From: Mucidula mucida
Lineage: Eukaryota; Basidiomycota; Agaricomycetes; Agaricales; Physalacriaceae
Direction of reading: 5' to 3'
DNA length: 64,000 nucleotides
NCBI GenBank assembly: GCA_015501055.1
Contig: JADNYV010000094.1
Span: 62,001-126,000, forward strand
The translations under genes were made by a program, and so were the position numbers. Below the pieces are notes generated by a model. That model did no database searches. It had not been told where the DNA came from and saw only the letters and a program-made list of their open reading frames with translations. This document shows, one piece after another, positions 22,733 through 33,652 of the stretch; position 1 is the first letter of the stretch, and each line of letters opens with the position of its first letter.

Positions 22733-23203
22733 ACCACTCAACGGGACAGCCAAATAAAAAGCATGTCCGGAACTAGTAAATAGTGCCTAATACACCTTGT
22801 TTAGTACACAATAATTGTTGATATATACTCAATGAACATTCCTCATCTAATACTTGTATGACACCGAGACCAATAGAGCTGAGCAAATGCGCGATCAGGT
22901 TTTTGACGCTTATCGGGCGTACACCAGACAACGGGACAGCGTCACACTACGCTGATTATCCTTTTTAAGATGCTGATTGGCCCTTTTGGGCGACATTTAC
23001 TCAAGTCCGTGCTCGTGCTGTGACGCCGTTTTGACCACATCTTCTGTGTTTTCTTACAACAGCGTATTTTGCTGCCCGGATGAGTGTAAGAAGATGTATT
23101 AATTCATTACATTAGAGATGGCAAAAAGTCCGAAGGAAAAATGGCTATGTGGAATGGTGCCGGGTGGTTTGTCCCGTTGAGTGGTGGTGTCCCGTTGAGT
23201 GGT
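22733..23203. mobile_element. Short element with 16-nt inverted ends (possible MITE)
   Basis: ACCACTCAACGGGACA at 22733-22748 recurs exactly in inverse orientation at 23170-23185 and again at 23188-23203. An internal partial copy (CAACGGGACAGC) is near 22929-22940. The ~470-bp interval has no coding frame. Perfect short terminal repeats around non-coding DNA suggest a miniature transposable element, but no clear target-site duplication was found. It lies directly upstream of the Vtc1-like gene. Confidence 0.4.
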
Positions 23204-23310
23204 AGATGACTGTAGTTCACAAAAAGGAAATGTCAAAAGGCTGTCAAATGACACTAACGGCCCGGATATCGGACCGGACGATGGAATTTCGAGCTTGGAC
23301 GTTGACCACG

Positions 23311-24287
23311 ATGAGCAACTCACCAAATCCATCGGCACGGCCGCCAAAGGGATTCCTCAACGCCGACCGTCCAGAATCGCTTATCCGACGGTCATGGCAC
23401 GCAATGTCGGACAGACTATCGCCCTTCTCATCGTCCGCGCTGGCGAGTCTGCCAAACGCTCAGCGGCCCCAGCGGTATAATCGCGCCGATGCTATACCAG
23501 AGACGGAAAACGACCAAGACGGACAGCGGCCGACTGTCCGTGACTATCATGCCATAAACACGCTTCCACCGCGGGTGCGAGTCCCCAAAAAGATTGCCAC
23601 GCCGGTCAAGGTGGAAGGCAAAGTCTGGTTTGCCAATGAGCGAAGTGTGTAATTTCAGCTGGCATAGACTTCTTGTTGATGGGCCGCTTCAGCTTGGGTG
23701 TCATGGTTGAATCTCGCCGTTCTTATTGGAACGCTCGCACTGGCCCTCTTCAATGCCTCGGAGGATGCAGTAGCCAGAAGATTCGCGTACGCCTATGCGT
23801 TGATCAGTATCGGTGTTTTGGTACATCCTTCATTCTTCTCATCTTAGCGCGTTCTCAATCTCACATAGGCGTATGGCTACTTTTTATACCAACATCGTAT
23901 CACGATGATTCGCAAAAGAGATCCGGGCTCATTCGGTACGTTGGAAATCCCCAACTTCACTAACAATTCTGATTGATACAAGATGCTCTCGTTGGACCTC
24001 TCGTCGTCAGTGCCCTGCTGTTCTTTGCTATTCTTGCCAACTTTGTGATACGAGGTATGCCATATTCTTGCCGCCAGTATCGATGTCTAATCGGCTCTAT
24101 CTAGTCCGTGAACTGTAAGTCTAGATTGTGCTTCAAGCCGCTCTTCTCACGGTATTGCAGGCGCGAGAAGAATGTCCCCATTCCCGGAACAGACCTTCTT
24201 GCGGCCGTGTTCCGGCCATGGTATTCCCAAGATGCGACAAGTAGCAACCTGACTGGTTTCGCCTTCAATGCGCAGACCGCCGACTGA
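23311..24287 (+). CDS. VTC1: Vtc1-like vacuolar transporter chaperone subunit
   Basis: Vtc1 is a small membrane subunit of the VTC complex, which makes polyphosphate and translocates it into vacuoles. Six exons (23311-23644, 23693-23820, 23869-23935, 23983-24054, 24105-24114, 24161-24287) give 245 residues. After a basic Ser/Pro-rich N-terminus comes the family motif KVEGKVWFANERT. Three membrane helices follow: WLNLAVLIGTLALALF, FAYAYALISIGVLAYGYF and LVVSALLFFAILANFVIRV, with the charged loop RITMIRKRDPGSFD between the last two. Exon 5 is only 10 nt (V-R-E-L). I prefer the ATG at 23311; an in-frame ATG at 23206 would add a non-conserved 35 residues and begin next to the inverted-repeat element. 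Confidence 0.85.
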
Positions 24288-24524
24288 CGAGTTTAGCTAC
24301 TACCACCGTGTATCGGGTAAGGAGAATATAATTTTACACCCAACACCGTGTGTTTTGTCGGGAAGACAAGGAATTTCGGAACAAGGCCTTGACATCCGGA
24401 TCTAAACTATTCCTTTCGTTCTCGAATCTGCCGATACATCCAGCTTTCACTGTGGTATAAAAGCCTATGCATTGTCTGGCCAATCTCAAATTTCTTCGTT
24501 TCGATCGTCATCCGTTTCCCCTTC

Positions 24525-25006
24525 ATGTCTTCATCTCCCAGCCATAGTCACACGTCAAACTTTGTTGCTGGATCCTTGGGCAAAGCTCATCACGTCCGAC
24601 GCGCCCCAATTATCAGCATGATGGTGCACAATGTATACTCACCTACGACAGCAAACACACATTTCGGTAAGCCCATCTTGGAATGTGATTCATTCGTCTT
24701 TCACACAAGACTAGCATCCACGAAACCGACTCCCGGATTTGTGTCCCATTCACGTCATGCCCCACTTGTTCATTTTGCTCGGAAAGACCTGAAATCTCGA
24801 TGTAAGTTACTACACTCACTCTAGTGCGCTCTCATTAAGCTTCGGTCGTAGCTGAAACGAAACATATTCCCTCTCGCCCACCATCGCCGTACCCAGGGAA
24901 GAGAAAACAATATAATACAACTCTTAGCGGCCCCGCGCAAGCTAGAGAGGTTCCGGTTACGCTTGCGCCTCCGAAACTCAATACCTTGGATGTTTCGCCA
25001 CGATAA
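24525..25006 (+). CDS. Small hypothetical protein
   Basis: From the ATG at 24525 the frame runs on with introns at about 24668-24715 (48 nt, frame-neutral) and 24804-24851, and ends at 25006. The product is about 130 residues, basic, Ser/Pro/His-rich, with no membrane segment and no known domain. Clean GT...AG introns that keep a long open frame support a real gene. The function is unknown. Confidence 0.5.
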
Positions 25007-25312
25007 GGAATTGCTTATCTAGCCATCCTGTAGGTGCCGTACAGTTTAGTTACTTTCCTTTCCATATACATTCACGGGGTTGCCCATATACCTACACTAA
25101 TCCTTTACCTATATACATAGAGCCTATAAATACGTATATTCTTCCACTTGAGTAGTACAGTGTTACAACTTGGATGACCGGACGGTTGGGCGGTCAGTCC
25201 CTACAAAAACGATAGTTTCAACACGACGACTGTCCACTAATGGATCGTCTGATTGGGATTTGATTCTATAATGGCTCTTAATGTCAAATCGGCTGTGAGG
25301 GATGAGCTTAGC

Positions 25313-25732
25313 CTACATGACATTGACCGCTTTGTGGCGCTCATGCTCGACGAGCTCGCCGGAGCCGGGTAAGGGCTTCATCAGCCCGCCAATGATGTAG
25401 TATCCGCCAAAGACGCCATCCTGCGATCCGTTGTATCTGTCAATGTGACTGTATATTATACCAACGCATACCCTGTTAGTCGAAGGATCCTGCGCAACCT
25501 CCACCGCTTCCTTCCAAGTGACTTTCAATCCCATCGCAGACGCCCCGCGCATCGTGGTAACGAGTCTGACGAGCGAGTCGTAGGGCAGCGGCATGCCGTT
25601 GATGATTCCCTTGAGGTCCTTGGAGAACGTCCGCGCGATGGCGGCTGTGGACGCCTCTGTCGTGGTTGCCTCGAAGACGTCCTTGATGTGGCTCTGAGAC
25701 CACTCTGTTAGGCTGCTGAGGGTACTAGTCAT
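25313..25732 (-). CDS. Small NTF2/SnoaL-like hypothetical protein
   Basis: The product is about 122 residues from two exons (25732-25472 and 25420-25313). The 51-nt intron is frame-neutral, so an unspliced reading frame also exists. The sequence (IKDVFEATTTEAS, ...SLVRLVTTMRGAS, DGVFGGYYIIGG, ELVEHERHKAVNV) looks like a compact alpha+beta NTF2-like fold seen in many fungal small proteins. That fold assignment is inference. No catalytic residues are recognised. Confidence 0.55.
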   Translation of the reverse strand: MTSTLSSLTEWSQSHIKDVFEATTTEASTAAIARTFSKDLKGIINGMPLPYDSLVRLVTTMRGASAMGLKVTWKEAVEVAQDPSTNRVCVGIIYSHIDRYNGSQDGVFGGYYIIGGLMKPLPGSGELVEHERHKAVNVM

Positions 25733-26995
25733 GATTGGAGGAGAGCGTTATGGCATGCACATGGTCTAGCTTAAGTGTAACTGTTCGCGGCAACTTTGAA
25801 TGGAACCGAGTTGGTAGATATCATCACATGGCATAGGAAAGAGTTGGGACTTGCGGGGGCGTGTTTTCTTGAAGGCCTAGATATTATGGGACTCTTGCGC
25901 TGGGGCGACGGTGTTTTGGATACTGTGCAAGACATAGTATCTCCCTCCAAGAGGAACTTTATTGAGGCCGGTCCTGTACATGCTAAGCCCAAACTAGAAA
26001 TCTGAAGCGCGAACAATCACTCATTGAACTAACGATGATTCACGTCATTGATTGGAGATCCTCAAACTGTGGACTAGAAGATCTGAAGAGATTCGTGATA
26101 CTTAGTCGGACGAACGAGCCAAGGGATTCCGGGTTGATGTTGTAAGTGTTCATCGGCTGGCCACGGCAGTTCCTCGCGCTTATGCAGCCGATTTTTACGA
26201 CCCTTCAACTTCAAGTACCCGGGGACAGTTGAGAGGACCTAACATGGCTTGAAGAGGGGAACGTGGGAGAACATCAAAACACTTGACCTCATTAACATTG
26301 CGCCACGAAAAGTCAGCCCAAGGCTCTATCGTTCGTATAGAGCTCGTAATGACGTTGAATGCCTTTTCAGGAGCATCAAAGCTCCATCACTAGAAGGTGC
26401 ATGTTGACGTCCGACAAAAAGGAGCGCTGCTTTGATTGGAAAGGCTGAACGGAGAGATGATATGGCCGGTGTCTGAAGTCATCAAAAGAGCTCCTTCTAA
26501 CCCTCTAGGCAAGACTACCACTGACGACGCCTGCCAATCGTAGATGACAGTCTTCTGAAGCTTGAACTAGAAGCACGATCGACTAAAAAGTTCCTGAAAA
26601 GGAAAGTCACCTTTTCGCTCTCACTTCCATGTTGCCTCCATGATGGCACTCTCACGAAAAGAAGCGACCAGCGCGTATCTACATATCTTGACAAGGGAAT
26701 TCAATCTATCTGTCCCTCGATGAATTCTCACTCCCGAAAGCTGAACCCCGCGGAAACTCTATCATCCGGGGCTCTCAACTGCCTCGTCGATTGTTAACTC
26801 TCAAACTGCAGCGAATATCCCTTTATTCCGCCACAATCGGGGCACGCTGTTTGCGGATGTGATCGTTGTAGCGATCCACATGTCTCGTTTCCCGCAACCC
26901 CCGCGTCTTGACCACGGTGGTCAGCTGGTTGACAGGTCGTATCAAATGGTCAGAGTATAAGAACACGGACATATCTGTGATTTCGTGCATTCACC
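25733..26995. other. Intergenic, ~1.26 kb
   Basis: No supported gene. A short plus frame at 25796-26005 has no family content. The right end is the GMC oxidoreductase promoter. Confidence 0.45.
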
Positions 26996-29536
26996 ATGGC
27001 CAATACCAACGAGCAGTACGATATCATTTTCGCGGGCGGTGAGTTGGACGCGTTATCTTGGACGTGCTCATATTGAGACTCCTTTGAACAGCCGGCGCGG
27101 CTGCGTGTGTTACAGCAGGACGTCTGGCTGCGGCAGATCCTAATCTCAAAATTCTAGTGTGTCTCCCGCTCGTCCTGCATCTTCTGGATGCTCACTAACC
27201 GAGGCATTAGTTGGTCGAGGCTGGTCGCCACATCAAGGACGTCGAAGAGCACATACAACCCGCGCGATTCTTCCACAATCTCGTTTCCGCGAAAGACATC
27301 TTTACATACCACGTCGGAAAGGCCAGTGACGCTTTAGCCGGTCGAGCACCCATCATTCCTGCTGGAAAATGCGTCGGTGGCGGGTCTGGGGTGAACTTTA
27401 TCATGTATTCGAGAGCGTCTGCGTCCGACTACAATGACTGGGAACACGCCGGCAACAGCGGATGGGGCGCGAAGGATCTGATTCCTTTGGCCAATGAGGT
27501 ACGTCGTTGTTCCATAGAACCGGCGAGGATCTGTTGCTGATCCGTTTCCGCTTCTATAGATAGAGACTTATGACAGCGGGAGTCCAAAGCACGGCTCGAA
27601 CGGACCTATCAAAGTGTGCGCGGGCAATAAGGGCGCCCTGGGAGCGGATTTCCTTGAAGTGGTATCCAAGTTTGACAAGACTCGCGGTTACTCGGATGAC
27701 TGCCAGGATTTCGATACCTGCGACGTTTATACGGTCTGGCTTTGCTCCTGCAAAGACTCATGCACATCTAATGAATGTATACTAGCCTTGGTTCAAGTGA
27801 GGCGATCTCATGTGTTATGGGACTCTCCTGACAAAGGAGCTAGATACATCGATCCCAAGACTGGTCGTCGCTCGGACACTGCTCATCAATTCATCTATAA
27901 CCAGGAAGAGAACGCCAATTTGCAAGTCTTGGATCAAAAACGCGTAGTACGCGTCCTTTTCGAGTATGAACCGCATGCCAAATCCTTCGAACGTTGTCTA
28001 AATGGCTTTGATTATCCAGGGGAAAGCGTGCCATTGGAATTGAGTACGTGGATGAGACTGCGCAGGACAAACCCATTACTCCGACTCAACGAGCCTTCGC
28101 GGCTAAACTCGTCGTTTTATCCGCCGGTGCTTTCGGTTCTCCTTCTATCCTCGAGCGGTATGTATCTACTCCGCAATGCAGAGCGCAATCAGCTCACAGG
28201 CTCTAGATCTGGCATTGGCGCCTCCGAAATCCTCAAGAAGAATGACATTGCGCAACTAGTGGATCTTCCCGGTGTTGGCGAGAACTACAACGGCCAGTGT
28301 GGGGATACGCCCTGTCGCTTTCTGAATTGACAGTCATGCAGATCACAATCTTGTGTTCACATCTTATATCACCGATGTCGATGACACCCACGACGACTTG
28401 TTCAGAAATAACACTGATGCGATGGAACGTAAGCATTCCGCCGTCAATGGGTCGTCTCTACACCTGTTCATTGATCGACAGCGCATGTGAAGCAATGGCA
28501 CGCCAAAGGGAATGGCTTGATGGCCTCAAAGTACGCACTATACTTTCGCGCTGTGAATATTCCTCTGATTCTGAACTTTAGCGCCATCGATGCTGGGATT
28601 AAGATTAGACCCAACAGCACCGACCTCGAGATCCTAGGACCGTCTTTTGCTGAGCGGTGGTCAACGTTCTTTGCCAACGCACCTGATAAGCCGGTCATGT
28701 TCATGGGCTCGTTCGCTGCGTAAGGAAATACTCAAGTTCAATAATATAGATACTGATAGACATCAAAAGATATGCGGGCGGCCTTCCTGAAAAGCGAATG
28801 GGCTCCTCGCTGGCCTATTTTACGGTATGTTCGACCCCTTCACTCTAATATACACTACTGATCACGACGATTGTATCTAGCAATACCCTGTATCGACAGG
28901 TCGTGTGCACATCCAAGCAGGTCTGAACCCGCACACGCCTCTCGACATCGAAGCTGGTTACCTCGATCAGTGAGTCTCTCTCTCTCTCTCTCCCCCCCTC
29001 TTGTAATTAATCAACCTCACCTGCCCTAGACCAGCGGATCTCGCCACACTGCGATGGTCATACAAACACACGCGCGAGATTGGCCGGCGCATGCGTTGCC
29101 ATACCGGCTACTTTCTGGACATGCACCCCAAATTCCCCCCAGGGAGCGACGCGGCTGTCTCAGAGACCCAGGGTCCGGTCGCCATCGATGCGCCGAATAT
29201 TAGGTACACGAATGAGGACGACGAGGCTATCGATGATTTCCATCGCCGCACTATGGGGACGACTTGGCATTCGGTAAGGAGTCCTTGTTTCTTCTTGAGG
29301 AGGAGGAGGGAATGTTGATCCCCTCAAAGCTAGGGACGTGTGCCATGAAGCCCAGAAGCCAGAACGGCGTCGTGGACGCCCGGTTGAACGTGTACGGCAC
29401 CGAGGGCCTCAAGGTCGCGGACATGAGTATCGCGCCGAGCAATGTTGGCTCCAACACGTACAACACCGCGATGATAATTGGTGCCAAGGCGGCGGTTATC
29501 ATTGCGTCCGAGTTGGGCATCACAATCAAGTCTTAG
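26996..29536 (+). CDS. GMC oxidoreductase, alcohol-oxidase-like
   Basis: This is a flavoenzyme that oxidises alcohols with O2 to give H2O2. Fifteen exons join to 597 residues. The FAD-binding N-terminus reads FAGAGAAACVTAGRLA, so the third glycine of GxGxxG is alanine. It continues with LLVEAGRH, the GMC signature region CVGGGSGVNFIMYSRAS, SPSILERSGIGA and GVGENYNDHN. The C-terminal active site has WHSLGTCAM (catalytic His) and NTYNTAM (Asn). Exon 5 is an 11-nt microexon (27786-27796) that restores the conserved stretch VYTPWFKYIDPKTGRRSD. The intron after exon 8 starts with GC (28293), not GT. The protein ends ITIKS, not a standard SKL-type peroxisomal signal. Confidence 0.88.
27786..27796 (+). 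other. 11-nt microexon of the GMC gene
   Basis: CCTTGGTTCAA is bounded by ...ACTAG upstream and GTGAGG downstream. Including it, and using the GCTAG acceptor at 27843, is the only way I found to keep the frame and the expected PWFKYIDPKTG segment. Confidence 0.7.
28977..28996. repeat. (CT)n / C-run inside a GMC intron
   Basis: About nine CT units followed by a C run lie in the intron between exons 13 and 14, just after the donor. Confidence 0.85.
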
Positions 29537-30058
29537 TCTCCATCCCACTTTGTTGCATTATTTTCTCCTCATGTATTTTTGGGGGCCACGCGGGTTCGGG
29601 AAATGAGTCAAGCAGATTAGTCTAAATTGACTAAACCAGACGATTCTCGACGAGGTCTTGGCCGCCATGTGAATAATCCAATGAGAATCCATTTCCATTC
29701 AGTATTCAATGGAGTGTACGGGTGGTAACGTACGCTAAAATTACATCTGTCTAAAATTTGTTGTGCGCGTTGTGTGGCGGGAGAGCAGTGTGGGAGGGGG
29801 AAGGACAGCATGGTGTGGGGTTGAGTAGTGCGGGTATCGTTAGTGTGGCGTAGGTAAAGTAAGGTAGGGGCAGGAAAATAACAAAGTTAAAGGGAGAGAA
29901 AAAATCTTTCATGCGTCTGCAGTCCAATGCTCTATGGATGGAGAATGCGATGTCAAAAAGAGTCAAATGCGAGGGGAGAGAAAAGACCGGGGATCAGTTC
30001 CACAATCCTTTTTGAACAATCCGACGGGCCACAAGTCGAACGCCGACGCACATGCTGG
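29537..30058. other. Intergenic between convergent genes
   Basis: No supported gene; it holds the 3' regions of the GMC (+) and Nudix (-) genes. Confidence 0.5.
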
Positions 30059-30662
30059 TCACCGAGAGGGCGCCAACGAGGAAAGTTTCAAGCCTTGGGA
30101 CAACTCCTTCTTCCACTCGAGGCGGCGGACAGCCTCGGCGTAGTCGACCCATTCCCTTCTCCGTTCATGGCTTTCCATCCACTCTTGTTCGAGCGAGTTG
30201 ACATCGAGCTCATAAAAGTGATAGGTGGCCGAGGGCGTCGGTATCGTGATGACGAAACGTGTTATTGTGCCACGGACGCCGGCTGTTGCAATGTGCAGAT
30301 AATTTGCATAGTTGAGGAGGAGAAAGAGGCAGCGCAGAGGGAGATAATCAGGAGGTGAGGAGACGGAGAGAGGGACAAAGGTTAAGACCTTCTTCCAAGG
30401 CTTCCCGCGACGCAGCATCTTCCAACTTTACGTCTGATGACTCCCACCCACCCTTGGGCACTGGACGACCAAGACAATGAAAAAAAAGAGAGAGAAAAAA
30501 ATCAAGTCAGTGTTCGGGATGGATACGCGGGACGTGAAATGACTTACAAACCCAGCTATCTGGCCGCTTGCGACTTGTCACGACAAGGACCTTGCCAGCC
30601 GCGCGTGCGATGGGAATAGCGCAGCAGACGATGCGTGGTGTTGCGCGCCCTTTGGTACCCAT
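30059..30662 (-). CDS. Nudix hydrolase, diphosphoinositol-polyphosphate phosphohydrolase type
   Basis: These enzymes (yeast Ddp1, S. pombe Aps1, human DIPP) cleave inositol pyrophosphates and diadenosine polyphosphates. Three exons (30662-30548, 30460-30389, 30282-30059) give 136 residues. The Nudix region is LPKGGWESSDVKLE followed by AASREALEEAGV, which contains the catalytic REAxEExG core. Family phrases before and after it (TPRIVCCAIPIA, VTSRKRPDSWV, GTITRFVITIPTPS, ELDV) are clear. The single-domain, soluble layout and length fit the family. Confidence 0.88.
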
Positions 30663-31488
30663 TGTGGATGACTGCGAGGAAATGCGCAGATACAGTGATG
30701 TGCTCTGGTTGTCCGGGCTTGCTCTCTCTGACGGCGCTGATGATGGGGGCCGCGGTTGGCGTCCGGCAGACGACCAAACAAACTCTGCGGAGGCTGACGT
30801 TTTGAGGTTACGGCGTGGGTGACGGTGGCAAAAGACCGGTCAAGAATCGCGGCAGACGAGGGGCAGACGGTATTTGCTGGTCGAGCTCGCTGTATGGCGC
30901 GGTTGTCGTCAGCGACCAAGAAAGTTGGAAAAAAGGTGGTCGTATGCTGACCGTCGTTGGTGCTGTTGAGGCCTTTTATAAATGCGACAAGTCAGAACGC
31001 GGCCGGGAACCACGCAGATTGAGGAGTACCGGGGAGAAAAAGGGCAAAAGGTGGTGGTAGGGAAGAGAGCAGGTGAAGCGCGGTGCTTCAGCAAAAGACC
31101 TGGAATAGATATTGCCTGTTCCAGACTGTTTGCGTAATTACGTAGTGGCCATGACCACGCAGTGGCACGCACGTTCGCTACTCTTTTTTCGGCACGACCG
31201 CCGAGTGGCGTATTCGTGATGGTCCTATCATTTTTCTCTAGGCCGAGTCCTCCACCAGGCCCCTACCAGAGGGGCATGCCACCCTCCGTAGCCTCTTCTC
31301 GCCTCCGATTTCTTCAGATGAACGCTCAAGCTTCTCAGTACAGGTCCCACCATCTTAAGCTTCCTGATGATCTGCCACAAGAACCTACTCAATTCATCTT
31401 TATGGAACATAGGACCCTGCGTATCAGACGGGCTCTATAGACTCTACATATCAATCTAATCATAGTCGCCGCGTCCAAGCGTCATCAA
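30663..31488. other. Intergenic, ~0.8 kb
   Basis: This is the upstream region of the Nudix gene and the 3' region of the ZIP gene. Open frames here have no recognisable content. Confidence 0.45.
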
Positions 31489-33359
31489 TCATTCGTTCCA
31501 TCTGCCCTTGTCAGTTCGCTAGTACACGCCGAATACAATATACTACTCACGCGACCAAAAACATGCACACGACACCAACGAACATCGCAGCAAACTATAA
31601 TCAGAACAGATCAGGAACACACGCTTTCCGGCAATCCTCCTACTCACCTCTCTCATCGCCTGAGCCGCACTCTTACTCTCGGCGAGAAGCCTACATACAA
31701 TTAGACTTGATCGCATATTCTATCAACGGCAAAGAACGCACGTAGGCAAGACTGCAACGGCACCGATATACAGGAAGCCGCCTGCGACAAAGGGAATGAC
31801 CTGGAGTAGAAAGCATTTAATAAGCCCATACATGCTGAAAGCTAGAATACGCTGACCAAATCCGCCATCTTCAGCGTGGTTCCAAGCAGACCAGGGGCAT
31901 CTTGTCTCACTCCAGCCGCGAGGTTCATTCCTCCCTCATGCACGTCGCCAGAAGACGTCGCATTGTGTACCGCGATCCCAATGAAAGTTCTATTAGTGCG
32001 GGTCAGTACACAAGATAAAAGGCAACAGGGCAAACACATACCCGACCTAGGACGACCGTGCATGAGCGTAAACACGAAATTCAAGGAAGAACCGAGGCGT
32101 GCATCACACGAGTTCACGTACAAATGCACCGACAGCGGTGAGGAACTGGGACTGCATGGCCTGTCTCTTGGTGAAACCGCTTCGAATCAAAATCGAGTAG
32201 TCCGCAATCTCGTGTGGGATTTCGTGCGCAAAACACGCTAGCGTTGTCGTGGCTCCAATCAAAGGCGAGGCGTAGAATGACGCGGCCATGCTGTGGTGAG
32301 AATAAGAATATCAGTACGAGGCTTCCAGTCGCGAATGAGACAAGTACGCGAGACCATCAGTTCTGCAAACGTGCATTAGCGTCAACGTCCTTTTGTCTCA
32401 AAAGTAAACCTTACATGTTATGAACAAAGTCTCCAAAAAGATTGAGGTAAGCTGACAACTTGGATGGTCCAGACGAATGAGATGGGGCTTCAATGACATG
32501 CTCAGTTTTTGACTCTGACTTTGTCCGCGCGCGTAATCCATCTGTCGATGCCGGAACTGATGCTCCCGAGCTCTGGGCGATTGGGGCATCGTGTGAGTGT
32601 GAGTGGGAATGCCCGTCCTCCTCGCCTCCCCCCAATACGCGCAGTGTCTTTTCCATGAAGAAGAACGCAGCAAATCCGCAGAAGATACCCAGCCTGCAGA
32701 GTTGGGGATCAGATCTCAGTGTTCACGGATGACATATGATGTGAATGGGAGTACCCTATCAGGATATTGCGTTTCTCTTCCACCATGACAAAATGGACAC
32801 CGGGGTCTTGATGTTCACCCATGAAGGAATGAGGAACCAAATGAAGGAAGACGTCAGAGAGGAGACCACCAGTCTACCCAAGTTGTAAGTGTGAACTTGC
32901 TTTTTACGCGACCGTCTGACATACAGCAAAGGCAGTCATGGTATTGAGAGTATTGCCATTAATCTCGGCCGGAATGAACGCGAGGATAAAGTTGGGTACG
33001 CTATACAAAATCACACTGAGAATCCCGAACGCGAGAGAGCACGACGCGCGCACTCACGAGCTGATATAGAAAGTGCCCAGGATGGAATTCCAGGCCGGAC
33101 CGAAGGGAAACAGCACAGCGAATATTTTCCGCATGATGGGCGATTCCTCCGCCTCCACGGCATGCTTGACGGCGCTGAGCTCTTTGACTGCTGGGCATTG
33201 CAGAATATCGTCCGCCTAAGCTAATCGTGTGAGCAGCTAACGCGGCACACGCGAGCAGCGTACCGATATCGAGACGTTCAAGTAAGACGATGCATTGGCG
33301 CGCGCGACGAGTAGAGATACGGCGACGAGCAAGTAAACGAATGTGAATCTGCCCGGCAT
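31489..33359 (-). CDS. ZIP-family zinc transporter (LIV-1/Zip7/Yke4 type)
   Basis: It moves Zn2+ across a secretory-pathway membrane. A signal peptide starts at 33359 (MPGRFTFVYLLVAVSLLVA). Conserved metal-site motifs are HNITDGLA (helix IV) and HEIPHE (helix V), with a His-rich loop (GHSHSHSHD) between helices III and IV. The last residues are VVCMFLVAWNE. About eleven or more exons are needed. Among them are a 15-nt exon at 32348-32362 (the T-D-G-L part of helix IV), a 5-nt microexon at 32042-32046, and a final coding exon of 13 nt (31489-31501). With these the frame is continuous through AVGAFVGTFIGIAVHN. HEIPHE and the His loop point to the ER/Golgi Zip7/Yke4 branch. Confidence 0.85.
32042..32046 (-). 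other. 5-nt microexon of the ZIP gene
   Basis: On the minus strand GTCGG lies between an upstream intron ending CCTAG and a downstream intron starting GTATGTG. Without it the reading frame breaks between AVGAF and TFIGIAVHN; with it the family sequence AFVGTFIG is restored. Confidence 0.65.
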
Positions 33360-33652
33360 CGTTAGGATGTGGTGGTCAAAGCGCAAGGAGACGGCCGGAT
33401 GTCAGCGCCCCGGCATCCGCCCCGCGCCGATCGCGACTCCTTTTGGCCTCTGTCAGTGCAAGTCTGGTGCAAGTTTCTCTTTATGTATCTGGATGTCCAC
33501 AGTTGAGCGCTGAGCTCGTTACCTACATCCACACCTATGAACATAACGGCAGCAGTAGTTTCGCCTTTCATCTCAACTGAGACTTTACTGACTCCTCGTG
33601 ACTCTATGTAGTATATAGACTTGATATTCGAACAGGCGCTTATTCTCCCATC

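Noticed and set aside
23206..23310. Longer start for the Vtc1-like protein
   Set aside because: The added residues look non-conserved and start inside or next to the inverted-repeat element.
25421..25471. Reading the 25313-25732 gene as intronless
   Set aside because: The 51-nt GT...AG segment is frame-neutral, and removing it joins TNR to DGVFGGYYII more naturally; not decisive.
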